Shown here one piece after another: positions 8,415 to 17,105 of a stretch of 64,000 bases of DNA. This DNA comes from Marilutibacter spongiae (GTDB taxonomy: Bacteria; Pseudomonadota; Gammaproteobacteria; Xanthomonadales; Xanthomonadaceae). A model generated the notes under the pieces. The model saw nothing but the letters and a program-made list of their open reading frames with translations. It was not told the DNA's origin and did not search any database. Made by a program: the position numbers and the translations under genes. The stretch covers positions 1 through 64,000 of the forward strand of contig NZ_JACHTF010000011.1 in assembly GCF_014145325.1 (NCBI RefSeq). The letters run 5' to 3'. How positions within the stretch are numbered: position 1 is the stretch's first letter; each line of letters opens with the position of its first letter.

Positions 8415-9107
8415 ATGCCCCGAGTACTCCTGGTCGAAGACGAAACCGACATCGCCGAAACCGTTCGCTACGCCCTGGAGGCGGCCGGTTTCGGGGTCGA
8501 CCATGCGCCGACCGCGGGACATGCCGAGGCGATGGCCGTGCCGGGGCGCCACCAGCTCGCGATCCTCGACATCGGGCTGCCCGACATGAGCGGCCTGGAC
8601 CTTTGCCGCCGCCTGCGCCGGCATCGCGACCTCCCGGTGATCTTCCTGACCGCGCAGAACGCGGAGATCGATCGAATACTCGGACTCGAGCTGGGCGCCG
8701 ACGACTACGTCACCAAGCCGTTCTCGCCCCGCGAACTGGTCGCGCGCGTGCGCGTGGTCCTGCGTCGCGGCCAGCGGCAGGACGGGCCCACTGCGTCCGT
8801 GGGCGGTTTCGAGCACGACCTGGAGGGGCGCCGCATCCGCTACCGCGGCCAGTTGCTCGACCTCACCCGCTACGAGTACGGCCTGCTGGCCGCGCTGCTG
8901 CAGCGCCCCGGCGCGGTGCTTTCGCGCGCGCAGTTGATGGACCGGGTATGGGGCGATGCACTGGAGAGCGGCGACCGTACCGTCGACACCCACGTCAAGA
9001 CCCTGCGTGCCAAGTTGCGCGAAGCGCGTGGCGAGGGCGACTTCGATGCCATTCGCACCCATCGCGGGCTGGGCTATTCGCTCGACCTCGACCGCGACGC
9101 GGGCTGA
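8415..9107 (+). CDS. creB: Two-component response regulator CreB
   Basis: OmpR/PhoB-type response regulator of 230 residues. The receiver domain has the acidic pair in VEDETD, phospho-acceptor D52 (ILDIGLPD), T78 and K100 (DYVTKPF). The C-terminal winged helix (about 125-225) ends with THRGLGYSL. It is assigned to CreB rather than another OmpR regulator because creC and creD follow, and because a perfect CreB recognition sequence lies before creD. The ATG at 8415 is directly downstream of the heptamer array. creC starts 21 bases after its stop. Confidence 0.9.
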   Translation: MPRVLLVEDETDIAETVRYALEAAGFGVDHAPTAGHAEAMAVPGRHQLAILDIGLPDMSGLDLCRRLRRHRDLPVIFLTAQNAEIDRILGLELGADDYVTKPFSPRELVARVRVVLRRGQRQDGPTASVGGFEHDLEGRRIRYRGQLLDLTRYEYGLLAALLQRPGAVLSRAQLMDRVWGDALESGDRTVDTHVKTLRAKLREARGEGDFDAIRTHRGLGYSLDLDRDAG

Positions 9108-9128
9108 GGTGGCCTCGGTGCGGACGCC

Positions 9129-10583
9129 ATGAAGATCGGCCTGCGGATTTTCCTGGGGTATTTCCTGATCGTCGCGGTCGCCGGGCTGCTGCTGGCCCGC
9201 GTATTCCTGGCCGAGGTGAAGCCGGGCGTGCGGCAGGCGATGGAGGACACCCTGGTCGACAGCGCCAACGTGCTGGCGGAGTTGGCCACCGACGACTTCC
9301 TCGCCGGGCGCATCAACGACGGACGCTTCGCCACGCGCATCCGTGCACTGGGCCGGCGCGACCTGGGCGCGGAGATCTGGGGTTTCGGCAAGCGCGCCGC
9401 GCAGTACCGCGTCTACGTCACCGACGCCCGCGGCATCGTCGTGTTCGACAGCCAGGGGCGCGACCTGGGACGCGACTACTCGCGCTGGAACGATGTCTAC
9501 CTGACCCTGCGTGGACGCTACGGCGCCCGCTCCAGCCCGGAGGATCCGGGCGATCCGGATTCGACCGTCATGCACGTGGCCGCGCCGATCCGCGATGCCG
9601 ACGGGGCGATCGTCGGCGTGCTGACCGTGGCCAAGCCCAACCGTACGATCGCGCCGTTCATCGCGCGCAGCCAGGGCGTGGTCCTGCGCTGGGGCCTGCT
9701 GCTGCTCGGCGTGGCGCTGTTGGTCGGACTGGTCGCGGCGGGCTGGCTGTCGCGGCAGCTGCGCGGCCTGCAGCGATACGCCGACGCGGTGACCGCCGGC
9801 GAGCGCGTGCCGCCACCACGCGCCAGCGGCGAGTTCCAGGCCCTGGGCGACGCCCTGGAAACCATGCGCACGCGCCTGGAAGGCAAACAGTACGTCGAGC
9901 AGTACGTGCATGCGCTGACCCACGAGATGAAGAGCCCGCTGGCGGCGATCCGCGGCAGCGCCGAGCTGCTCGAGGGCGACGAGGAGGGCGGTACGCCGAT
10001 GGGCGAGGCCGACCGGCGTCGCTTCGCCGCGCGCATCCGCCGGCAGAGCGAGCGCCTGGCCCTGATGATCGACAAGCTGCTGGCGCTGGCATCGGTCGAG
10101 CACCGCCGGCAACTGGACGACCCGCGCCCACTGGAGCTGGGCGATGTGCTGCGCGACGCCCTCGAGCTGGCGCGGCCCGGCCTCGACCAGGCCGGGGTCG
10201 AGTGCCATATGGAACTCCCGGAGGCCGCCGTGAGCGTGCGCGGCGATGCGTTCCTGCTGCGCCAGGCCTTGGTGAACCTGCTCGAGAACGCCGCGGATTT
10301 CGCGCCGCGGGGCAGCCGGATCGAACTGGTGGCGAGCCGTGCGGGCGACCGGGCCGTGGTTGAGGTCCGCGACCGCGGCCCCGGGATCCCCGGCTATGCG
10401 CTGGACCGCGTGTTCGAGCGGTTCTATTCCCTGGCCCGACCCGAAGGCGGCAGCCGCAGCAGCGGGCTGGGCCTGTGCTTCGTCGCCGAGGTCGCCGCCC
10501 TGCATGGCGGCGAAGCCAGCCTGGCCAACCGCGACGGCGGCGGCGCGATCGCCCGCTTGAGCCTGCCGACGGCGACGCGCTAG
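9129..10583 (+). CDS. creC: Sensor histidine kinase CreC
   Basis: Membrane-bound sensor kinase of 484 residues, partner of CreB. A first transmembrane helix lies at about 5-24, a periplasmic sensing domain at 30-180, a second helix at 186-206, then HAMP-like linker, phospho-acceptor H265 (ALTHEMKSP), and the ATPase domain with N-box NLLENAADFA, DRGPGIP and SSGLGLCFV. In enterobacteria CreBC responds to carbon and fermentation state, and in several Gram-negatives it affects beta-lactamase and envelope functions. The signal sensed here is unknown. Confidence 0.92.
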   Translation: MKIGLRIFLGYFLIVAVAGLLLARVFLAEVKPGVRQAMEDTLVDSANVLAELATDDFLAGRINDGRFATRIRALGRRDLGAEIWGFGKRAAQYRVYVTDARGIVVFDSQGRDLGRDYSRWNDVYLTLRGRYGARSSPEDPGDPDSTVMHVAAPIRDADGAIVGVLTVAKPNRTIAPFIARSQGVVLRWGLLLLGVALLVGLVAAGWLSRQLRGLQRYADAVTAGERVPPPRASGEFQALGDALETMRTRLEGKQYVEQYVHALTHEMKSPLAAIRGSAELLEGDEEGGTPMGEADRRRFAARIRRQSERLALMIDKLLALASVEHRRQLDDPRPLELGDVLRDALELARPGLDQAGVECHMELPEAAVSVRGDAFLLRQALVNLLENAADFAPRGSRIELVASRAGDRAVVEVRDRGPGIPGYALDRVFERFYSLARPEGGSRSSGLGLCFVAEVAALHGGEASLANRDGGGAIARLSLPTATR

Positions 10584-10588
10584 CCGGC

Positions 10589-10604
10589 TTCACCGCCGCT
10601 TCAC
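10589..10604 (+). promoter_or_regulatory. CreB-binding cre tag
   Basis: The sequence TTCACCGCCGCTTCAC matches the published cre tag TTCAC-N6-TTCAC exactly, with both pentamers perfect and the correct six-base gap. It lies five bases after the creC stop codon and 67 bases before the creD start, where CreB would act on creD transcription. Confidence 0.8.
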
Positions 10605-10670
10605 CGTCGCGCCTCCGCCAGCCCCCATCGACCCGCGATCCTGCGCCGGTCGCGACTATGGGAGGACGAC

Positions 10671-12047
10671 ATGCGTTTGTGGATGAAGATTCTGCTGGTG
10701 GCGGGCATGACGCTCGCCATCCTGGTGCCGTTGACGATGATCCGGGGGGTGATCCAGGAGCGCCAGGCGTACCGCGTGCAGGCAGTGCAGGAGGTGGCGC
10801 GGAGCTATGCCGGCACGCAGGCCTTCTCGGGGCCGGTGCTGGTGGTGCCCTACACCGATACGGTCTGGGTGGAGGAGAAGGACGAGGGCGGCGTGCCGCG
10901 GCGCGTGGAGCGCGAGCGGACGGGCCGTTGGCTGTTCTTCCCCGAGACGCTGGAGGTCGGCGGACCGATGCGGCCCGATACCCGTCGCCTGGGCCTGCAC
11001 GAGGTGCGCGTCTACGAATGGGACGGCGTGGCGAAGGCGCGCTTCCGGGCGACGATCCCCGGCACCGATCCCGATGTCCGGCGCCGGATTGGCCGGCCGT
11101 GGCTCGACTACGGCTTCGCCGACGTGCGCGGCCTGCTGGAACCGCCGGTGCTGCAGGTCGACGGACGGACGCTCGAGGTCGAAGACGGCCTGGGCGGTGA
11201 TGGCGGCAATGGCGTGCACGCGCGCCTGCCGGTGCCCACTGCCGGCAGCACCCTCGCATTGGACACGCGCCTGGCGTTCACGCTGGGCGGTACCGAGTCG
11301 CTGTCACTGGTGCCGCTGGGCAAGCAGAACAGCTTCGTGGTCGCGTCGACCTGGCCGCATCCCCGCTTCAGCGGCAGCTTCCTGCCGCGCACCCGCGACA
11401 TCGGCGCGAGCGGCTTCGACGCCCGCTGGCAGGTCGCCTCGGTGGCCACCAACGCGCAGCGCCAGTATCGCGAAGGCCGGCGCCTGCCGGGCAGCGTCGG
11501 CGCCGGCAGCGACGCCGACCTGGACGGGACGCGCGGGCGCGGGCCGCTTGACGCGGTCGAAGTCGCGCTGGTGGAACCGGTGAACGTGTACTCGCAGGCG
11601 GACCGGGCGAGCAAGTACGGCCTGCTGTTCGTCCTGCTGACCTTCGTGGGCTTCTTCATCTTCGAACTGGTCAAGCACCTGCGCATCCACCCGATCCAGT
11701 ACGGCCTGGTCGGCCTTGCCCTGGCCATCTTCTTCCTGCTCCTGGTCAGCCTGAGCGAACACATCGACTTCGCCTGGGCCTACCTCGTCGCCAGCGTGGC
11801 CTGCATCGGCCTGATCGGCTTCTACCTGGTCGCGGTGCTGCAGAGCGCGCTGCGTGGCTGGGGATTCGCGGCCATGCTGGCGACCCTGTACGCCGCGCTC
11901 TACGGCCTGCTGGTCTCGGAGGACAATGCGCTGGTGCTCGGAGCGGGCCTGTTGTTCGTGATCCTCGCCGGCCTGATGGCGATCACCCGCAAGGTGGACT
12001 GGTACCAGCTTGCCGGCGGGAGCGTGCCGCCGCTGCCGCGCGCCTAG
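10671..12047 (+). CDS. creD: Inner membrane protein CreD
   Basis: Polytopic inner-membrane protein of 458 residues, the main target of the CreBC system in enterobacteria. An N-terminal helix (LLVAGMTLAILVPLTMI) precedes a large periplasmic domain (about 30-310), and about five or six helices follow, including the conserved KYGLLFVLLTFVGFFIFE. Length agrees with E. coli CreD (450). Its molecular role is not established; it has been linked to envelope integrity and beta-lactam or colicin tolerance. An AGGA sequence lies upstream of the ATG at 10671. Confidence 0.93.
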   Translation: MRLWMKILLVAGMTLAILVPLTMIRGVIQERQAYRVQAVQEVARSYAGTQAFSGPVLVVPYTDTVWVEEKDEGGVPRRVERERTGRWLFFPETLEVGGPMRPDTRRLGLHEVRVYEWDGVAKARFRATIPGTDPDVRRRIGRPWLDYGFADVRGLLEPPVLQVDGRTLEVEDGLGGDGGNGVHARLPVPTAGSTLALDTRLAFTLGGTESLSLVPLGKQNSFVVASTWPHPRFSGSFLPRTRDIGASGFDARWQVASVATNAQRQYREGRRLPGSVGAGSDADLDGTRGRGPLDAVEVALVEPVNVYSQADRASKYGLLFVLLTFVGFFIFELVKHLRIHPIQYGLVGLALAIFFLLLVSLSEHIDFAWAYLVASVACIGLIGFYLVAVLQSALRGWGFAAMLATLYAALYGLLVSEDNALVLGAGLLFVILAGLMAITRKVDWYQLAGGSVPPLPRA

Positions 12048-12060
12048 CCGGAGCGGCTCC

Positions 12061-12088
12061 GGTGCCGGCGTGGCGACGCGCCGGCACC
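12061..12088 (+). terminator. Hairpin after creD, possible terminator
   Basis: A perfect 10-base stem, GGTGCCGGCG paired with CGCCGGCACC, with an 8-base loop, 13 bases after the creD stop. There is no T tract, so intrinsic termination is doubtful; it may instead protect the transcript 3' end. Confidence 0.45.
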
Positions 12089-12176
12089 GGGCTTGGCGGG
12101 ACCGCAGGCGCATGACCGGTCGCCCCGGCGGCGCCAACGGTTCCGTGACGGGGCGCACAGCCCCTAGAATTCGCGG

Positions 12177-12788
12177 ATGAACACGGCATCGCGCGACATC
12201 CAGACCCGGGTCCTCTCGGGCGCGGCCATACAGGCCCACGTCGTCGACCTCGCGCGCCTGCGCATCGAGGTGTTCCGCCAGTGGCCCTATCTCTACGAAG
12301 GCGACGCCCGTTACGAGGCGTCCTACCTCAAGGTCTACCTGCAGTCGGCCCACAGCATCGCGGTGCTCGCGATGGAAGGCGGCAAGGTGGTGGGCGCCTC
12401 CACCGGCCTGCCGTTGCAGGACGAGAGCGTGGCGTTCCGCAAGCCGTTCGAGGCCGGCCCGATCGCCCCGTCGGAGGTGTTCTACTTCGGCGAATCGGTG
12501 CTGTTGCCGCCGTATCGCGGTCGCGGACTGGGACATCGCTTCTTCGACCTGCGCGAGGCGCATGCGAGGTCGCTGGGCGGCTTCCGCTGGACGGCGTTCT
12601 GCGCGGTGCAGCGCGATGCCGGCGATCCGCGCCAGCCGCCGTTCCATCGCGGCCACGAAGCTTTCTGGCGCAAGCGTGGCTACACCCCGCGTCCGGAACT
12701 GAGCGTGCGCCTGCCCTGGAACGAAATCGACGTCGGCGAGATGGACCACGTACTGACGTATTGGATGCGACCGCTGGAGCGAAGCTGA
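12177..12788 (+). CDS. GNAT-family acetyltransferase
   Basis: Predicted N-acetyltransferase of 203 residues. The acetyl-CoA-binding loop reads PYRGRGLGHRFFD, preceded by FYFGESVLL, and the C-terminal region GHEAFWRKRGYTP is typical of the fold. The substrate is not known. The gene overlaps the next one by one base (TGATG), so the acetyltransferase and the nitrilase-like enzyme are likely co-translated and may act in one pathway. The same pairing of a GNAT protein with a carbon-nitrogen hydrolase occurs, also as single fused proteins, in other bacteria. Confidence 0.85.
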   Translation: MNTASRDIQTRVLSGAAIQAHVVDLARLRIEVFRQWPYLYEGDARYEASYLKVYLQSAHSIAVLAMEGGKVVGASTGLPLQDESVAFRKPFEAGPIAPSEVFYFGESVLLPPYRGRGLGHRFFDLREAHARSLGGFRWTAFCAVQRDAGDPRQPPFHRGHEAFWRKRGYTPRPELSVRLPWNEIDVGEMDHVLTYWMRPLERS

Positions 12789-13714
12789 TGCGGGGCGGTG
12801 TCGACGTGCCGGGTCGCTGGCGGGTCGCGGCGGCGAAGTACCGGGTGGTGCCGCGGGCGACCGGCTTCGACTTCGCGGCCTTCGCCCGCAAGCAGGCCGA
12901 GTGGCTCGACGAGGCCCGGGAGCAGGGCGCGGGTTGGGTCGTCCTGCCCGAGTACCTCTCGCTCGAACTCGCTGCGATCCATCCCCCCGCGGTGCATGCC
13001 GACCTGCTGGCCTCGCTGGACGCCTTGCAGGCGCACCACCAGGCGTGGATGGCGCTCTACGCCGGCCTGGCGAGGGCGACCGGCATGCACGTCACCGCGG
13101 GCAGCTTCCTGCTGCGGCTCGGGGACGGGCGCTGGCGCAACCGCAGCTACCATTTCAGTCCCGACGGTGGCCATGGCTGGCAGGACAAGCTGCAGCTGAC
13201 CGGTTTCGAGAAGCAGGCGGGCGTGATCGCCCCGGGCGACGTGCTGCGGGTGTTCCAGGCGGGGCCGGTGCGGTTCGGCATCGCGGTCTGCTACGACAGC
13301 GAGTTCCCGTTGCCGGTACGCGCCCAGTGCGAAGCCGGCGCGCGGGTCATCGCCGTGCCCAGCTGCACCGACACCGAGGCCGGCGCGACGCGGGTACGCG
13401 TGGGATGCATGGCGCGCGCGCTGGAAAACCGCTGCTTCGTCGTGCAGTCGGTGACCAGCGGCGAGGCGCCCTGGAGTCCGGCCCTGGATACCAACACCGG
13501 CGAAGCAGCGATCTTCGCACCGATGGACGCGGGCCTGCCGGCCGATGGCGTGCTTGCCCGGACGCGGGGCGACGAACGCTGGGCCATCGCCGACCTCGAC
13601 GTCGCCGCGCTCGAGGCCAGCCGCGCCAGGGCCCAGGTGGCCAACGACCTCGACTGGCCCGGACAGGCGCGCCCGGGCCTGCTGCGTGCCCGGGTGTGCG
13701 GGCTGGACGCCTGA
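12788..13714 (+). CDS. Carbon-nitrogen hydrolase (nitrilase superfamily)
   Basis: Cytosolic amidase-type enzyme of 308 residues. The Glu-Lys-Cys triad is visible: E55 (VLPEYLS), K134 (QDKLQLTGFE) and C168 (IAVCYDSEF). It acts on a non-peptide C-N bond; the substrate cannot be read from the sequence. The start at 12788 overlaps the stop of the upstream acetyltransferase by one base, so the two form a coupled pair. Its 3' end converges on the PAP2 gene with a 6-base gap. Confidence 0.88.
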   Translation: MRGGVDVPGRWRVAAAKYRVVPRATGFDFAAFARKQAEWLDEAREQGAGWVVLPEYLSLELAAIHPPAVHADLLASLDALQAHHQAWMALYAGLARATGMHVTAGSFLLRLGDGRWRNRSYHFSPDGGHGWQDKLQLTGFEKQAGVIAPGDVLRVFQAGPVRFGIAVCYDSEFPLPVRAQCEAGARVIAVPSCTDTEAGATRVRVGCMARALENRCFVVQSVTSGEAPWSPALDTNTGEAAIFAPMDAGLPADGVLARTRGDERWAIADLDVAALEASRARAQVANDLDWPGQARPGLLRARVCGLDA

Positions 13715-13720
13715 GCGCGC

Positions 13721-14287
13721 TCAGGCCAGCAGCGAGACGCCCGGCACCAGCCACAGCGAAACGCCCGCCAGTCCGATCCCGATGGCGGTCGCGGCCAGGA
13801 CGTCGCTCGGCCAGTGCAGCCCCAGCACCACCCGCGACAAGGCCACGCTGAGGGTGAAGGGCAGCAGGAGCCACGCCAGGGCCGGATAGTGGGCGGTCGC
13901 GACGAGGCTGAAGGCGACCGCGTGCAGGGTGTGGCCGGAGGGGAAGCTGAACTCGTCCAGCGGTGCGACCAGCGCGTGGATGCGGCGATCGGTCGCGAAC
14001 GGGCGCGGCCTGCGCGTCCAGCGCTTGAGGCCCTTGTAGAGGGTCAGCGCGATGGCGCCGGTCGCGGCCATGTGCGCGGAGGCCGCCAGACCGTCGATCC
14101 CGTCGAACCCGATCAGCGCGCCCATGAGCACGTACCAGAACACGCCGTCGCCCAGGCGGCTGACGGCGGCGAAGAAGCGGCATGGCCAGGAACGGCGCTC
14201 GCCCCAGCGGTTGGCGCGCAGGCACCAGCCCGAGTCGCCCAGGGCGGCACCGTCGATGAGCCGTTTGTGCAGGGGCAGGCGTTGCAT
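13721..14287 (-). CDS. PAP2-family membrane phosphatase
   Basis: Membrane lipid phosphatase-like protein of about 188 residues. The three phosphatase signatures are present: KRWTRRPRP, the central PSGHT, and SRVVLGLHWPSDV. Several hydrophobic helices surround them. Start at 14287 is preferred over the in-frame ATG at 14293, because GAGGAG lies directly against the latter but 6 bases before the former. It follows the glycosyltransferase by about 10 bases on the minus strand, so the pair is probably one transcript that makes and dephosphorylates a lipid-linked sugar; this role is an inference. Confidence 0.85.
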   Translation of the reverse strand: MQRLPLHKRLIDGAALGDSGWCLRANRWGERRSWPCRFFAAVSRLGDGVFWYVLMGALIGFDGIDGLAASAHMAATGAIALTLYKGLKRWTRRPRPFATDRRIHALVAPLDEFSFPSGHTLHAVAFSLVATAHYPALAWLLLPFTLSVALSRVVLGLHWPSDVLAATAIGIGLAGVSLWLVPGVSLLA

Positions 14288-14297
14288 CGTCATCTCC

Positions 14298-15449
14298 TCA
14301 CGGCGCTCCGGCCATGGCGGTGGATACGGTGTCGGGGTCGACAAGCCCTTCCAGGATCGCGTCCAGGTCGGCGGCCACCTGCTCGGGGCGCAGGGCCGCC
14401 ACCCCGCGACGGCATTCGGCGGCCATGCGCCGGCGCACGGCATCGTCGTTGGCGATCCGGCAGCTCGCGGCGACGAAGGCATCGTCGTCGCCGTCGGCGA
14501 TGGTGAAGCCGTCCAGGCCGTCGCGCAGGCGCTCGCGCGCGGCGCCGTAGTCGAAGGCCACCGTCGGCACCCCGCTGGCGAGGGCTTCCAGGGTCACGTT
14601 CCCGAAAGTTTCGCTGCGGCTCGGGAACGGGAACAGGTCGCCGCTCGCGCAATGTCGCGAGAGGGCCTCGCCACGCTGCATGCCGCAAAAGACGAAGTCG
14701 GGATTGTCGCGCTGCAGGCGCGCGCGCTCGGGTCCATCGCCGATCCAGACGAAGCGCGCATCCGGGCGCTGCGCCTGGATCGCTCGGAAGGCGCGCGCCG
14801 CCAGGTCGAGGTTCTTCTCGGCCGCGATGCGGCCCAGGTACAGCACGGCGAGGGCGTCGTCGGCCAGGCCCCAGCTGCGACGCAGCGCCATGTCCCGGTG
14901 CGCGGGATCGAAGGCCTGGGTGTCCACCGCGCGCGGCAGCTGCAGGACGTCGCGGAAGCCGCGTTCGCGCAGGAAGCCGGCCAGTTCGGCCGTCGGCACC
15001 AGCGTTGCGTTGGCGCGGTTGTGGAAGTGGCGCATCCACGCCAGCGCCGGGCCCTCGAGCATGGCCGCGCCGTAGTCGCGCATGTACTCGTCGAAACGGG
15101 TGTGCAGGCCGGTCGCGGCCGGGATGCCCAGGCGGCGCGCGGTGCGGACGGCCGACCAGCCCAGCGGCCCCTCGGTGGCGACATAGACGGCGTCGGGCGC
15201 CGCGGCCCGCCACAGGCGCTTGAGCGCGCGGCCGGCCGGCAGGCCCAGGCGCAGGCCGGGATAGCGGGGCAGAGGCAGGCCGGTGACCAGGTGCTCGTGC
15301 GCCAGTGCGCGGTCGGCGCGCCCCTGGCGGGGGCGTACCACCTCGACGTGGTGGCCACGGGCCCGCAGCCCGCGCTCGAGGCGCTGCACCGTCAGGGCGA
15401 CGCCGTTGATCTCGGGCGGATACGTCTCGGTGACGATGGTGTAGCGCAT
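14298..15449 (-). CDS. GT4-family glycosyltransferase
   Basis: Glycosyltransferase of 383 residues with the GT-B fold. It starts MRYTIVTETYPPEINGVA, with the glycine loop (NGVA) that binds sugar nucleotide phosphate. The C-terminal half has YLGRIAAEKNLDLA, IGDGPER and the ExFGxxxLEA-type motif SETFGNVTLEALASG with the donor-binding Glu residues. It resembles GDP-mannose-dependent alpha-mannosyltransferases (MgtA/PimB type), but donor and acceptor are inferred. The start at 15449 has GGAGG five bases upstream. Confidence 0.85.
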   Translation of the reverse strand: MRYTIVTETYPPEINGVALTVQRLERGLRARGHHVEVVRPRQGRADRALAHEHLVTGLPLPRYPGLRLGLPAGRALKRLWRAAAPDAVYVATEGPLGWSAVRTARRLGIPAATGLHTRFDEYMRDYGAAMLEGPALAWMRHFHNRANATLVPTAELAGFLRERGFRDVLQLPRAVDTQAFDPAHRDMALRRSWGLADDALAVLYLGRIAAEKNLDLAARAFRAIQAQRPDARFVWIGDGPERARLQRDNPDFVFCGMQRGEALSRHCASGDLFPFPSRSETFGNVTLEALASGVPTVAFDYGAARERLRDGLDGFTIADGDDDAFVAASCRIANDDAVRRRMAAECRRGVAALRPEQVAADLDAILEGLVDPDTVSTAMAGAP

Positions 15450-15557
15450 GCACGCCTCCCCGGTTTGGGGAAGCATCACCCTGCCAGGTGTAGGCGCCAT
15501 GGCAGGGGGGTTACGCGGGGATGACGAAGCCGGCTTGGGGTCGCGCCGGGGGCGCGC

Positions 15558-17105
15558 TCAGCTCTCGTGGTAGCCGAAGGAGATGCCCAGGCCGGCGATG
15601 TCGCCCGATTCGCCCTCCAGGTCGGCCTGGAGCAGCGGGCGCGCCTCCAGCCAGCGCCGCGGCAGGGTCAGCTCGAGATGGTTGCCCTCGGCGACCAGGT
15701 CCAGCTGCGGGATCGGGTCGGCCTCGTGCGAGCGGTGCAACAGGACGGCCAGCCGCAGCAGCGCCGAACAGTGGCGCGCCGACGCCAGCAGGCGGTCGGG
15801 CAGGGCGTCGAAGGCGGATTTCGGGATCCGGCGCCGGTGCGTGCGGATCATCGCGGCGAGGAACTGCTGCTGTTGCCGCGAGAAGCCGGAGATGTCGGTA
15901 TGTTCGGCCAGGTACGCGCCGTGCACGTGGTACTGGCTGTGCGCGATGGACAGGCCGATCTCGTGCAGGCGCGCGGCGTTGACCAGCATCACCCGGTCGT
16001 CCTCGTCCATGCCCCAGGCCCCGGCGACCTGGTCGAACAGCCGCACCGCGGTCGCCTCGACCCGGCGCGCCTGCGCATCGTCGATGCCGTAGCGCTGCAT
16101 GAGCGCGGCCACCGCGGACTCGCGCGGATCGTGCTCGCCGCCGCGACCCACCATGTCGTAGAGCACGCCCTCGCGCATCGCCGCCTTGCTGACGGCCATG
16201 CGCTGCAGGCCCAGTGCATCGAAGGCCGCCTGCATGATCAGGATGCCGCCGGCGATGACCGGCCGGCGCTCGGCCGACAGGCCCGGCAGGTCTATCTGGT
16301 CCAGGCTGGAGGCCTCCAGCAGCCGGTCGCGCAGGGGCGGCAGCGCCTCGGCGGTGATCGCGCCCTTGGTCAGCTTCATCGTCCGGCAGATCTCGCCGAT
16401 CGCCTTGCAGGTACCGGAAGCGCCGATCGCCTCGTCCCAGCCGAGCGAGCGGTAGGCATTGGCGAACTGCTGGAACTCGGCGCTGATCTCGGCCAGGGCC
16501 GCGTTCCACTTCTTGCGCGACAGCTTGCCGTTGCCGAAGAAGCGCCGGGTGCTGGCCACGCAGCCGACCTGCAGGCTCTCGCGCTCGATCGCCTCGAAAC
16601 CGGAGCCGATGATGAATTCCGTGGAGCCGCCGCCGATGTCCATCACCAGGCGCAGCTGGCGCGGCTTGGGCGGCTGGGCGTGGGCCACGCCGAGGTAGAT
16701 CAGTCGCGCCTCCTCGCGGCCGGACACCACCTCGATCGCGTGGCCCAGGGCGGTCTCGGCCGGCACCAGGAAGGCCTGCGGCGCCGACAGCCGGCGCACG
16801 GTGTTGGTCGCGATCGCGCGCACGCGCTGCGGCGGGATGTCGCGCAGGCGTTGCCCGAAGCGCGCCAGGCAGTCGAAGGCGCGGGTACGCACCTCGGGGG
16901 TCAACCCACCCTTGCCGTCCAGGCCTTCGGCCAGGCGCACGGTCTCGCGCAGCCGGTCGACCGTGCGCAATTGCCCCAACATGTAGCGGGACACCATCAT
17001 GTGGAAGCTGTTGGAGCCCAGGTCGACGGCGGCCACCAGGTCGCCGTCCTTGAGGGGCAGTCTCGCCGCATGCAACAAACCGTTCATGCGGAGATGATCG
17101 TTCAT
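15558..17105 (-). CDS. ppx: Exopolyphosphatase Ppx/GppA family
   Basis: Releases phosphate from polyphosphate or converts pppGpp to ppGpp. The 515-residue product matches E. coli Ppx (513). The actin-like ATPase fold shows AVDLGSNSFHMMV (phosphate 1), VMDIGGGSTEFI (phosphate 2) and VIAGGILIM; the C-terminal HD-like helical domain includes LHEIGLSIAHSQYHVH. The ATG at 17105 overlaps the ppk1 stop as ATGA, so translation is coupled to polyphosphate kinase and the two opposing activities are made together. The same frame stays open far upstream through ppk1, but those residues are not coding. Confidence 0.93.
   Translation of the reverse strand: MNDHLRMNGLLHAARLPLKDGDLVAAVDLGSNSFHMMVSRYMLGQLRTVDRLRETVRLAEGLDGKGGLTPEVRTRAFDCLARFGQRLRDIPPQRVRAIATNTVRRLSAPQAFLVPAETALGHAIEVVSGREEARLIYLGVAHAQPPKPRQLRLVMDIGGGSTEFIIGSGFEAIERESLQVGCVASTRRFFGNGKLSRKKWNAALAEISAEFQQFANAYRSLGWDEAIGASGTCKAIGEICRTMKLTKGAITAEALPPLRDRLLEASSLDQIDLPGLSAERRPVIAGGILIMQAAFDALGLQRMAVSKAAMREGVLYDMVGRGGEHDPRESAVAALMQRYGIDDAQARRVEATAVRLFDQVAGAWGMDEDDRVMLVNAARLHEIGLSIAHSQYHVHGAYLAEHTDISGFSRQQQQFLAAMIRTHRRRIPKSAFDALPDRLLASARHCSALLRLAVLLHRSHEADPIPQLDLVAEGNHLELTLPRRWLEARPLLQADLEGESGDIAGLGISFGYHES

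Noticed and set aside
8249-8452. Longer RlmJ starting at 8452
   Set aside because: The added residues are translated heptamer repeat; the family N-terminus is at 8248.
12061-12088. Strong intrinsic terminator after creD
   Set aside because: The stem is perfect but no T run follows, so it is listed only as a possible terminator.
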